This document shows positions 33,143-40,736 of a stretch of DNA of 43,886 nucleotides, in pieces. Origin of the DNA: a virus. Under the pieces are notes generated by a model, which had not been told where the DNA came from, searched no databases, and worked only from the letters and a program-made list of their open reading frames with translations. The DNA is taken from positions 1 through 43,886 of IMG/VR virus record IMGVR_UViG_3300043449_000994; one strand, 5' to 3'. Position 1 is the stretch's first letter, and every line of letters begins with the position of its first letter. The translations under genes were made by a program, and so were the position numbers.

Positions 33143-33498
33143 CAGGTTGCGTCAGTCGTGACCTGAGGACGAACTGCTATCTTGTCGCCGTAATCCTCAA
33201 TAGGCGGTAGCAGCGTCACGATGTCGCCATTCGGAGCCTTGGCCTGCACGTCATAGACGTACTTGCCGGGAGCAAGTAAGGCAGTTTGCGCGGGAGTCGC
33301 TTCCAAATATGCTACATTGTCAGCATCGGCGGTGTGATTACCAAAAGCTGTTTCGACTGCGAGTGCAGCCGTGGCTGCGTCAAAGCTAGTGCGGAGAGTC
33401 AGCCAATGTTTGTACCCAGTGAGATTCGTCCCGCCGGGATACTGAATCTTAATTCTTACCGTATCGCCTTGTCTAAAATCTGCGAGGTGCTTGGCCAT
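33142..33498 (-). CDS. Beta-rich virion protein, tail or neck (118 aa)
   Basis: ATG at 33498 in TGATG on the previous stop; a TTG at 33501 is less likely. MAKHLADFRQGDTVRIKIQY and GKYVYDVQAKAPNGDIVTLL give an immunoglobulin-like fold of the kind found at N-termini of baseplate and fibre-binding proteins (BppU-like). Probably links fibres to the particle. Exact family uncertain. Confidence 0.6.
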   Translation of the reverse strand: MAKHLADFRQGDTVRIKIQYPGGTNLTGYKHWLTLRTSFDAATAALAVETAFGNHTADADNVAYLEATPAQTALLAPGKYVYDVQAKAPNGDIVTLLPPIEDYGDKIAVRPQVTTDAT

Positions 33499-34175
33499 CA
33501 AATTCCACCATAAGCCACGATTCTTGTTTTATGTTTCGCGATATCCTTTTCTTTCTTAGCAAAATCACAATATTCCAAAAACTTCGCTTTTGAGTCTTCG
33601 GATTTCCTTGGGTTATATGAATCTACATCGTGTTTATTATATGCTAAATGTTCCATCCATTTTAGAAAATGGAAATGGTGCTGATCCGCAACGCCATCAA
33701 AACCGGACGAAAAAGTATCGATCGGGGCTAAAGGGAGCCGTTCGATAAGCAGATGGACAGAATCGTCGTGATCGGGGATGTTTACCCACCGAACTAGGCC
33801 GGGTTCTAGTCCGATAACCATGTATCGAACAGCACCCGTCGTGTTGGTCATATTCAGTCTGCGTAACAGACCAAAATCTTCGTCGTTCAGGCGCGTTGTG
33901 TCCTGAGCATTGATTATCTTTACATCTCGACCATCAGACAGGGTGGCTTGCCGAATGCGAAGAATAGCTTGGCTAATCTCCGCATTTGGTTCGTCTTTTA
34001 CTACGGGGATTGTGCAGATATCGGATAGGAAGTCCGGAATACCTCCAGTGAGTCGTACAAACCAAAAGTATGCGTCGTTCATATACGCATACACCTCATC
34101 ATCGCTCCAAAGATATGGCTTTACAGTATCGGCTACTGTGTCGCGAAATAGTGAATACAACTCATCGGTCGTCAT
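33498..34175 (-). CDS. Head-tail adaptor-type protein (225 aa)
   Basis: ATGA start. MTTDELYSLFRDTVADTVKP followed by LWSDDEVYAYMNDAYFWFVR is the helical opening typical of podoviral connector adaptors that sit beneath the portal. It ends in a helical region (HFLKWMEHLAYNKHDVDSYN, KFLEYCDFAKKEKDIAKHK). Gene order capsid - decoration - small protein - this protein - tail fits. The adaptor role is by similarity of layout, not proven. Confidence 0.65.
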   Translation of the reverse strand: MTTDELYSLFRDTVADTVKPYLWSDDEVYAYMNDAYFWFVRLTGGIPDFLSDICTIPVVKDEPNAEISQAILRIRQATLSDGRDVKIINAQDTTRLNDEDFGLLRRLNMTNTTGAVRYMVIGLEPGLVRWVNIPDHDDSVHLLIERLPLAPIDTFSSGFDGVADQHHFHFLKWMEHLAYNKHDVDSYNPRKSEDSKAKFLEYCDFAKKEKDIAKHKTRIVAYGGI

Positions 34176-34552
34176 TCAGGTTCAGCCTGTTTCAATGAGT
34201 ACGCCTGCCATGCGGCATCGCGTTCTCTGTTGGTTACTTCAAATTCACAGAGCCTGCTCAGCTTTTTAATATGCGGAGCGCCACTAGCTGTGAAATCACT
34301 GCGCTCGCTTCTGTTGAGCATAATATCAAATGCCGCGAAAAGTTTGGCTTCTCTTTCTTCAGGAGAAAGAAAAACTACTGGCTGCGCTTCTTCGCCAAGC
34401 ACATCAATATTATCTTGTGAAACAGCGCCTATAGCAACAGCGTCGGGGACACACATCGGTGGCACCCATACGGGTTCGTCTTTAATGAAAGTTACGGTGT
34501 GGCCTTTGGTAGTACGAAGAGTGAAATTTCTATGGAGCGTGAAATAGGGCAT
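34172..34552 (-). CDS. Conserved-type virion-module protein (126 aa)
   Basis: AGAGG 5 nt before the ATG. YFTLHRNFTLRTTKGHTVTF and KDEPVWVPPMCVPDAVAIGA are features I associate with small proteins downstream of N4-gp56-type capsid genes. A helical C-terminus follows (FDIMLNRSERSDFTASGAP). Its mRNA starts after the strong terminator at 34575-34598. Probably a head-completion protein; function not established. Confidence 0.6.
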   Translation of the reverse strand: MPYFTLHRNFTLRTTKGHTVTFIKDEPVWVPPMCVPDAVAIGAVSQDNIDVLGEEAQPVVFLSPEEREAKLFAAFDIMLNRSERSDFTASGAPHIKKLSRLCEFEVTNRERDAAWQAYSLKQAEPE

Positions 34553-34574
34553 ATATTCCTCTTGTTATTAGAAC

Positions 34575-34598
34575 AAAAAGGGGCCGAAGCCCCTTTTT
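34575..34598 (-). terminator. Strong terminator with UUCG loop after the capsid/decoration genes
   Basis: On the minus strand: AAAAAGGGGC, loop TTCG, GCCCCTTTTT. The GC stem is extended by A-T pairs and followed by a T run; the UUCG tetraloop is exceptionally stable. It lies 12 nt after the decoration gene's stop. It is nearly symmetric, so it could also stop plus-strand transcription. Confidence 0.9.
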
Positions 34599-34609
34599 AT
34601 TATTTCAGA

Positions 34610-35053
34610 TTAAGCAATCTGAACTTCGTTAGAGCGATTCTCGATGATGTAGGTGATCCGTACAGTCATCGTGCCCTGAGTACATACATCGTCCGAGGAA
34701 AAAGCCAGACGGATGTTGTTGCCCAAGCTGCGATAACCAGTCGGGACTAGAGCTACACGAGCCGCGCCCTTCGCGTCAGTGGAAGTCAGATAGCGATCGG
34801 CTGTCAGAGAATCACCAACAGTGATGTCGAAGCCGGCGGTATCGAAAGCAGTTTCAGTGACGACTTCGCCACTAAGAACTACCGCTCCCGGAGGAAGCGG
34901 GATAATTTCGAAAATACCGGCAGCGCCGCCAGCGTTTGTTTTACCAAAATCGACGGTATTCCCTACGGAGTTAACCATAGTATCGTCGAAATTGAACTTG
35001 AACTCAGCGACCAGCGGCCACTGAGCGGTGCGAGATGCGATTTTTAAAGCCAT
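34610..35053 (-). CDS. Head decoration / cement-type protein (147 aa)
   Basis: AAGAGG 9 nt upstream. The protein is a compact beta sandwich by pattern (PLVAEFKFNFDDTMVNSVGN, IIPLPPGAVVLSGEVVTETA, TMTVRITYIIENRSNEVQIA). It follows the major capsid gene directly and is the last gene before the strong terminator, as expected of a high-copy capsid cement protein. Assigned by context and fold pattern only. Confidence 0.65.
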   Translation of the reverse strand: MALKIASRTAQWPLVAEFKFNFDDTMVNSVGNTVDFGKTNAGGAAGIFEIIPLPPGAVVLSGEVVTETAFDTAGFDITVGDSLTADRYLTSTDAKGAARVALVPTGYRSLGNNIRLAFSSDDVCTQGTMTVRITYIIENRSNEVQIA

Positions 35054-35075
35054 ATCCTAAAACCTCTTAGTTGGA

Positions 35076-36188
35076 TTACTGCGCGCAGTAGACGGAAATC
35101 ATGCCGTGGTCTTCGACAGTACCGCCGGAATACTGAGTGTAGAACTGAGGCTTCAGGAAGCCGAGGATCTTCTGTACGGAGATACCCTGTTGGTTCTCGT
35201 AATCGAAGCCTTTTTCTACCCACTCCGGAGCACCGATGTCGGCCATACCCAGAGCCTGAGCGCCGCAGAACAGAATCTGACAGCCATCGACAGCACCAGC
35301 AGCACCGAACTTGGAACCGGCAGGAGCCAGACGGGTGTTAGGTACATGACGGAATTCGTGGAAATAGATACCGTCGATCTTCACAGAAGAACCAGTGAAG
35401 AGGTTGTTACCATCACCACGTGGCTGCGCATGACGCAGATTCAGCAGATAAGTGCTATCCAGCTTCAGTTTAGCCATAGCTGTCGGAGACAGGAAGCAAT
35501 GGTAAGTCTCCTCACCACCTTTTTCCTTAACACCACGGATATAGTTGTCCTTGGCGTAAGCCTTCAGCTGTACGAACAGCTCCCACATTGGCAGATCAGC
35601 GGTAGCAACTGCAGAAGAAGCGCCGCCAATGACCAGATCTTTGGTAGTACCGTTCCAACGAGCTACACGCTTTGCGGAAGGAGCCTTAACATCAGCCGCG
35701 AACTCAAGATAAGACAGATCGGAACCAGCACGAGTGCCGCCGCTGTTCTTGATGTTGTAGCTGATACCAGCCATAGTCAGGAAAGCCAGCTGATCGATAC
35801 GATCTGCCAACCAGTAAGCCAAAACATCGCGAGAGTTGTTACGGAACTCAACGATGGACTTCTGATCAGCCATACGGCCTTCGTGGCGGTTAGCGTGACG
35901 CAGCTGATCCAAACGGATTACTTGATCGAACGCCTTCATGGCCTCTTCATTACCTTCCAGCGTACGATCCCCAGCGATACCGTCCCCTTCGAGGTCGGTC
36001 AACAGGGTGATAACAGCACGCGCGCCCTTTTCTGATTTCTTCAGCTCAGTGATGTGCTGAATAATAGAATTGGAGTCCTTGCCGAGGAACTGATTAACAA
36101 ACGAGTAGTTACGCGCTTGCTTCCACAGGTCCATCGACCATACAGTTTTCTGCTCTTGAGTAAGCAGACCAAAATTAGTCAAACTCAT
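35076..36188 (-). CDS. Major capsid protein, N4-gp56 family (370 aa)
   Basis: GGAG lies 9 nt before the ATG. MSLTNFGLLTQEQKTVWSMD, the long alpha stretch with LTDLEGDGIAGDRTLEGNEE, the paired motifs RHANRHEGRMADQKSIVEFR and LAYWLADRIDQLAFLTMAGI, and HCFLSPTAMAKLKLDS / GVYFHEFRHVPNTR-like segments match the N4-gp56 capsid family (DUF4043), HK97-fold proteins that form the icosahedral shell. Length is normal. Preceded by a promoter at 36326-36353, followed by the decoration gene and a terminator, consistent with high expression. Confidence 0.92.
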   Translation of the reverse strand: MSLTNFGLLTQEQKTVWSMDLWKQARNYSFVNQFLGKDSNSIIQHITELKKSEKGARAVITLLTDLEGDGIAGDRTLEGNEEAMKAFDQVIRLDQLRHANRHEGRMADQKSIVEFRNNSRDVLAYWLADRIDQLAFLTMAGISYNIKNSGGTRAGSDLSYLEFAADVKAPSAKRVARWNGTTKDLVIGGASSAVATADLPMWELFVQLKAYAKDNYIRGVKEKGGEETYHCFLSPTAMAKLKLDSTYLLNLRHAQPRGDGNNLFTGSSVKIDGIYFHEFRHVPNTRLAPAGSKFGAAGAVDGCQILFCGAQALGMADIGAPEWVEKGFDYENQQGISVQKILGFLKPQFYTQYSGGTVEDHGMISVYCAQ

Positions 36189-36325
36189 AATAAATGCTCC
36201 ATAGCAATGACCGGAAAAATAAAACTCTTTTTCGTAGCCTTATCGCCGCCACCGCGTTGTTGCATTCGTAACGTGAATGGTCCGAAGTTCTTTATCGCAA
36301 GGACTTATAGCGAATGTTGTGTATA

Positions 36326-36353
36326 AGTATGCAGATTTTCAAATCTGTGTCAA
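36326..36353 (-). promoter_or_regulatory. Sigma70-type promoter with palindromic operator-like spacer, before the capsid gene
   Basis: On the minus strand: TTGACA at 36353-36348 (perfect -35), then 16 bp CAGATTTGAAAATCTG (36347-36332), then CATACT (36331-36326) as -10. The spacer is a perfect inverted repeat (CAGATTT / AAATCTG around GA). Adjacent TTATAC is an alternative -10. The capsid ATG lies ~140 nt downstream. The palindrome suggests a repressor or activator site inside the promoter. Confidence 0.6.
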
Positions 36354-36354
36354 C

Positions 36355-36615
36355 TTAGACTTCCATCCAATCTTCTGCAAGAAGATCAGTTTGGCTAGCA
36401 ATCCACGGGACAATCTCACCATCAACGGTTTTCATGTCAATGTGGGGCCGGTAATTAATTTCCGTTCCTTCCGGATAAATACCCAGCAATGGGTGACGAT
36501 TCACCTTGAATGTGCTGCCGGGAACTAGAAAGAGAAACATCCCTTTTCCGTTCCACCCTTCTCTGGCAACTTTGTTGCCAATCCTAAGCTGCTCTAATGC
36601 GTGTCCGAAATTCAT
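36355..36615 (-). CDS. DUF2829 protein, Tad2-type (anti-Thoeris family) (86 aa)
   Basis: GGAG 7 nt before the ATG, which overlaps the scaffold stop (ATGA). MNFGHALEQLRIGNKVAREG, WNGKGMFLFLVPGS, YRPHIDMKTVDGEIVPW and ASQTDLLAEDW are the signature blocks of DUF2829. Members characterised as Tad2 form tetramers that sequester cyclic ADP-ribose-type signals made by Thoeris; AcrIIA7 is related. All blocks are intact (W21, Y55-K62, W71, W83). The position inside the capsid operon, between scaffold and capsid genes, is unexpected for a defence inhibitor and might mean late or virion-linked expression. Family sure; activity inferred. Confidence 0.85.
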   Translation of the reverse strand: MNFGHALEQLRIGNKVAREGWNGKGMFLFLVPGSTFKVNRHPLLGIYPEGTEINYRPHIDMKTVDGEIVPWIASQTDLLAEDWMEV

Positions 36616-37460
36616 ACGAAATCTCCACGCAATTCAGAAAGTTTAGAGTCGGGTAGTTTTACAAACTCATCAAAACTCATCTTCATAATAGCTGAGCTAT
36701 CTAATGCGCCGCCTTCTTTATCATGATCAAGGCCAACGCTATTTGTGCTTGGAGGCTGCTTTGATTTAGCACTCATGGCTTTAGTCACTGCAGCTTCTTT
36801 TCTACGAATACCGGTTTCAGTGGTATTCGCTGCTGGAGCCTTAACTGCACCGAGGATGGTTTCAGTAGCTTCTTTTAAAGCCTGTGAAGGAGTCATGCGC
36901 TCAGTCTGCATAAGCCCAGACATCATTGCCTGTACTTTACGGACCGTAGCTTTGTCGAACTCTTCTGCTTCTGGATTAATCTGTGGATAATCCGCTTCCA
37001 GCTTGGCAACCAAAGCATCGTATTTGATTTCCTCGCGCGCCTGATCTTTAGCGGTCATGGCTTTGGCTTCTGCTTTATGCTCAGCAACCAATTCCTTCAT
37101 CTCAAGAATCTGTTCCATCAGATCAGCGGCTTTCTCAAGCTCGCCGTCTGCCAACAGATTAGTGTGCTGCTTGATCAGCTCCTTTACATGCTTCTGAGCT
37201 TCGGCGTAGTCAACCGCCACATTGCGCTGTGCTTCTTTTTCCTCATATTCTTTGAGACGGCGAGCATATTCTTCCTTTTCTGAGCGTTCCTTACGTACAG
37301 CCTCGTCAAAACGAGCTTTAGGGATGGAAAGTTCTTTCTTCTCCTCTTGCTCTTGTTCCTGCTCTTGCTCGACTTCAGGAGCCTGTTCCTGAATCACTTC
37401 TTCCTGTTCAGGCTCCTGAGTCAGAATCTCATCGCCGCGATCTACTACTTCGGTACTCAT
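36612..37460 (-). CDS. Capsid scaffolding protein (282 aa)
   Basis: GGGAG 9 nt before the ATG, which overlaps the portal stop. The protein is acidic and helical: an E/Q-rich N-terminus (EVEQEQEQEQEEKKELSIPK), long charged helices (FDEAVRKERSEKEEYARRLK) and a C-terminal short basic/hydrophobic end (SFDEFVKLPDSKLSELRGD). This composition, and the place between portal and capsid genes, define scaffolds that template the procapsid and are released or cleaved. Confidence 0.85.
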   Translation of the reverse strand: MSTEVVDRGDEILTQEPEQEEVIQEQAPEVEQEQEQEQEEKKELSIPKARFDEAVRKERSEKEEYARRLKEYEEKEAQRNVAVDYAEAQKHVKELIKQHTNLLADGELEKAADLMEQILEMKELVAEHKAEAKAMTAKDQAREEIKYDALVAKLEADYPQINPEAEEFDKATVRKVQAMMSGLMQTERMTPSQALKEATETILGAVKAPAANTTETGIRRKEAAVTKAMSAKSKQPPSTNSVGLDHDKEGGALDSSAIMKMSFDEFVKLPDSKLSELRGDFV

Positions 37461-39628
37461 TTGGTACTACTCCCTTTGGGTTTTGTGGGGGTTTCTTTGG
37501 CTTTCTTTATCGCCATCTCATGCTGGGCTTTCTGTTGCTCCATATTCAGAATGTGCTGCTCAGAAGCCTGCTCCATATTCATCGAATGCTGAACATGAGC
37601 CTGCTCCATTTTCTGAGTAGCCTGAGTCTGGGCTACCTGTAACTTAAGCGCCATTTCCTGACGCTTGAGTTCAAGTTCTTCTCGCTTGAACTGAAGCTCC
37701 ATCTCCAATTCCTTCTGCTTCAATTCAATCTCGAGCTGCATCTTCTGCAGCTCCATCGGATTACCTTTGGCTTCCTGCACTTTAGCCAACTTCAACTGAG
37801 TATCGGCTTCAGTCTGAGCCGATTCTGCCTTCAGGTTAGCCAGTTCCAACTCTGCCTGCATCTTCTGTATCTGCTGCTGATACTGAACCTCAGGAGACTG
37901 CTGCATATCACGCATCTGCTTGATAATCTCGCCGCGCTTGTTCAGACGAGAATTCTCAATCAGCACCTCATCAGGAATCTGAATACCCAGCTCCTTAAGC
38001 GAGATAGCCTGTTCAAACTGGCTGTCTTCCAGCGTCTCTCTGTGAGGAGTGCTGGACACAATTACATCGTATTCACCGATAGTCAGATCATTAACAATCT
38101 GGCCGGTAAACGGATCAGGCTGATTGATCGTAATCTGTTCTGCCTCGCCGGTCAGACGATTGGCTACCACGTTCAGAATACGTTCTTCAGTGTAGAACTC
38201 CTGAACCAGATCCAATACGTTACGAGCGAGGATGTAATCAGTACGAGCCATTCCATCCAGAGGCTTGCTTAGATTCAAAGCGCCTCTGCTCTGATTCATG
38301 GCTACTGCCTTGGCAGAAACGTCTTCACGCGCATTACCAGTCTGGTAGTCATTAACACCAGAAATGGTCTTAATATGCTCTTCAGCCTTGTAGGAGAAGC
38401 GATCCAGACCAGTAGGCGTCTGATTTGGCTGAATCTTCTGAACTACATCGCCGGGAGAGCCTTCAACCTCAAGAACGAGGCCGGTTTCAGCGCCGCGCTG
38501 CTCCAGCTCTTCAATCTGCATGTTGCGCAGCTTGCCAGTCTGGACAATCCAGCCTGAATTAGCTGTCGTATTGATTACATGCAGCTCCTGACTCGTTACC
38601 TTGTTCAGATACTCCTGCGGACCGAGAAGATTCTCGACCAAACCAACGGTTTTGCCTCTACGGAAGTAGGGGAAGTACGGAACAACAGTAAAGTGCTTGT
38701 AGGGACTCCAATCATCGTGCAGAACGATGTTGTCTGCAGTGACTGTCCAGCGAATTCGCTTGACTAGCTTCTTTGTCGTAGCTAATCCGAACTGCTGAGC
38801 CACGATTGCGATCTTTTTCTTGTCCCAAGAATCTGGAACAGGTCGCATATCACCCGTTTTAGGGTCAACGAAGTGCAGCTGATTGTCCATCTTGCGCCAC
38901 TGACGCTCGATAACACGCACGTTTCGTATAACTTCGGCCTGATCCCACGGCCCGAGGTAATATCCCTTGTTGTAATAGAATCCAAAGCGATCTCTTTCAC
39001 GCTCAATGGAGTCGTAACCGTAAGGGAAGAAGCTCGTACCTCTCGTTTTCAGATACTCGGCGTCCTCTTCGTTGTATAGGACGGCAATATCCTGCCACGT
39101 CATCCACTTTGTAGTAAAAACGTCGTTCCAAGTATCGGGATCATAATCTTCTGCGTCGGGATCGACCAGAACGTTCTTCGGATTTATGTTTTCGATACGA
39201 ACTTCACCGGCCATGCTGTCGGTAAAATCCAATCTCACATCCATATAGCCGCGACTGGTGATAATTCCGTCGCAGAACATATCACTTCGCTTCCAATCAA
39301 GCTGATTGGCGTCAGAAATCTGTCTGAAAACCTTGGTAAGGGTCTCAGCTAACTCAACAGGCGCTCCAGAACGAGGCTGAAACGATATATCTGACCTGTT
39401 GTGTATTTGCTCTCCCATCACGTTACTGATGGTAGAGATGATCTTGTTGATCGTCAGTGCCGGTCTTCGCTGAGCCTGTAGCAGTGCAAGGTCATTTGGG
39501 TCCCACTGGATACCCATGAAGTAGTTATTACACTTATCTGCCTTTTTTACGAAGTCAGCGTGCCCATTATCACGAACAAACTGATACCTCATCCATTGAT
39601 GAAGGGTTTTTTGAGTGTCAATGGGCAT
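37457..39628 (-). CDS. Portal protein, P22 type (723 aa)
   Basis: NNYFMGIQWDPNDLALLQAQ and RRPALTINKIISTISNVMG are typical of the P22-like portal family; the DPDAEDYDPDTWNDVFTTKW and DVSAKAVAMNQSRGALNLSK blocks follow. Twelve copies form the ring through which DNA is packaged and ejected. The last ~150 residues are a long Q/E/K/M-rich coiled coil (QQIQKMQAELELANLKAESA), corresponding to the barrel of P22-like portals, ending in a lysine-rich tail. Length and neighbours (terminase before, scaffold after) agree. Confidence 0.92.
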   Translation of the reverse strand: MPIDTQKTLHQWMRYQFVRDNGHADFVKKADKCNNYFMGIQWDPNDLALLQAQRRPALTINKIISTISNVMGEQIHNRSDISFQPRSGAPVELAETLTKVFRQISDANQLDWKRSDMFCDGIITSRGYMDVRLDFTDSMAGEVRIENINPKNVLVDPDAEDYDPDTWNDVFTTKWMTWQDIAVLYNEEDAEYLKTRGTSFFPYGYDSIERERDRFGFYYNKGYYLGPWDQAEVIRNVRVIERQWRKMDNQLHFVDPKTGDMRPVPDSWDKKKIAIVAQQFGLATTKKLVKRIRWTVTADNIVLHDDWSPYKHFTVVPYFPYFRRGKTVGLVENLLGPQEYLNKVTSQELHVINTTANSGWIVQTGKLRNMQIEELEQRGAETGLVLEVEGSPGDVVQKIQPNQTPTGLDRFSYKAEEHIKTISGVNDYQTGNAREDVSAKAVAMNQSRGALNLSKPLDGMARTDYILARNVLDLVQEFYTEERILNVVANRLTGEAEQITINQPDPFTGQIVNDLTIGEYDVIVSSTPHRETLEDSQFEQAISLKELGIQIPDEVLIENSRLNKRGEIIKQMRDMQQSPEVQYQQQIQKMQAELELANLKAESAQTEADTQLKLAKVQEAKGNPMELQKMQLEIELKQKELEMELQFKREELELKRQEMALKLQVAQTQATQKMEQAHVQHSMNMEQASEQHILNMEQQKAQHEMAIKKAKETPTKPKGSSTK

Positions 39629-39684
39629 TGGCGTGCTCTAGCGAGGGCGTGGAGTAGGGTTAGGGCGCTTTGGTTTACAGCCTT

Positions 39685-40044
39685 TCATTTCAAGAACCTC
39701 AATTTGTACTCGGTTGAACGGATCAGAGCCATAATCTCATCGATAATGTTCTGAAGATACGTATCATCTTCGTCGCAACACTTGCTGCGATTCTCTGAAA
39801 TCCAGCTTCCCAGTTCCTTTACAAGAGCCAACGGGTCGCTAGCGAGAGTGAATTTAGCTGGGTATGAGTCAATCAACCCATAATCTCCCTGCCATGCTTC
39901 TGCAAACGAGTCTGCCAGACCGACAATCTCGTCGTAAAAATCGTTCAGAGCCTTGTGCGCTGCATAAGACCTAGTTTTCAAATGAAGAACATGCGCGTTG
40001 GTACGTGCATGAAAGCATCTCATTACTAATTCGCCTGCGCTCAT
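39685..40044 (-). CDS. DUF5856-like ferritin-type four-helix protein (119 aa)
   Basis: The ATG at 40044 is chosen: GAGGAG 9 nt upstream and ATGA overlap with the previous stop. AHVLHLKTRSYAAHKALNDF, DEIVGLADSFAEAWQGDYG and the two C-terminal helices resemble the Dps/ferritin-like bundle I associate with the DUF5856 phage family (H-x-SYAxHxAL-FY pattern). In phages it is often found near portal genes. Function unknown; DNA-binding or packaging-related is possible. The 56-bp gap to the portal shows nothing notable. Confidence 0.6.
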   Translation of the reverse strand: MSAGELVMRCFHARTNAHVLHLKTRSYAAHKALNDFYDEIVGLADSFAEAWQGDYGLIDSYPAKFTLASDPLALVKELGSWISENRSKCCDEDDTYLQNIIDEIMALIRSTEYKLRFLK

Positions 40045-40736
40045 TTGAACCAACTCCTCATTCCGTCGCCGATACCATTAAAGCCTTGCCGAACCTGTTC
40101 CAGAGACGGCTCTGACCGAGACTTATTTCCCGTTAGAGATTTAGGCAAAGCCTTTGCAATAGAGTATGCAGGAACAGCCACTCCTAGCAAGGGTGCCATG
40201 AGCGGGTCTTTCGCCACAGTCTCTCGAGCAAAGGCTCTGTGTTCGTAATTAGCCAATCTGTTCTGTTCTGCCTGATTAGGAGCGCTCTTTCGTAACTCAA
40301 GCAATCTGTTCTGATTCAATCTAGCTAATTCATCATCAGAATATGTGATCGGCTTAGTGTTATAAAACGGCGATTGTCCGCGCCCTTTACGCTCTGCAGC
40401 CCATTCAGCAGACTTTTGATATATGGAATCATCTAACGCTCTATCCTGTGTAGGGATGGGAGGAAGTTTTTTAGGAGCGGTACGTAAATAATCGACTTCA
40501 GCTCTATTGAGTGTCGGCACGAATTGCGGCCCATGATCGTTGGAATACTCCGTCATTACGGACCCGTTTGGTCCGGGCAGCGCGCCTAACCAACCTACAT
40601 CCTTAGCACCATCTCTGAGATCATGTCGAGCGCCCCAGTCTTTTTTGCTGACACGCACCGCTTTAGGTAAATCAGGGCGATATCGCGATGTTTCGGGGAA
40701 AACATCAGTTAATGTTGCCGCTAATTTAGCCTTCAT
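40041..40736 (-). CDS. Virion-module protein with WLGxLxxPxGxVMTEYS motif (231 aa)
   Basis: The ATG at 40736 overlaps the terminase stop (ATGA); an ATG at 40748 is an alternative. RDGAKDVGWLGALPGPNGSV followed by MTEYS and FVPTLNRAEVDYL is a motif I have seen in phage structural or ejection proteins (DGTxKGxGWLGxLxRPDGxVxTEYS...PTLTPxE). The remainder is basic and helical (ELARLNQNRLLELRKSAPNQ). It lies between terminase and portal. Function not known. Confidence 0.65.
   Translation of the reverse strand: MKAKLAATLTDVFPETSRYRPDLPKAVRVSKKDWGARHDLRDGAKDVGWLGALPGPNGSVMTEYSNDHGPQFVPTLNRAEVDYLRTAPKKLPPIPTQDRALDDSIYQKSAEWAAERKGRGQSPFYNTKPITYSDDELARLNQNRLLELRKSAPNQAEQNRLANYEHRAFARETVAKDPLMAPLLGVAVPAYSIAKALPKSLTGNKSRSEPSLEQVRQGFNGIGDGMRSWFK

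Noticed and set aside
35106-36035. 309-aa ORF antisense to the capsid gene
   Set aside because: It lies wholly opposite a clearly recognised capsid gene, has no family features and no good start; it is a shadow frame.
36332-36347. Terminator for the scaffold/DUF2829 transcript
   Set aside because: The palindrome has a weak AT-rich stem and is not followed by a T run; it fits better as the operator-like spacer of a promoter.
39629-39684. tRNA or other small RNA in the gap before the portal gene
   Set aside because: No cloverleaf or conserved T-loop could be drawn; the 56-bp gap shows no clear structure.
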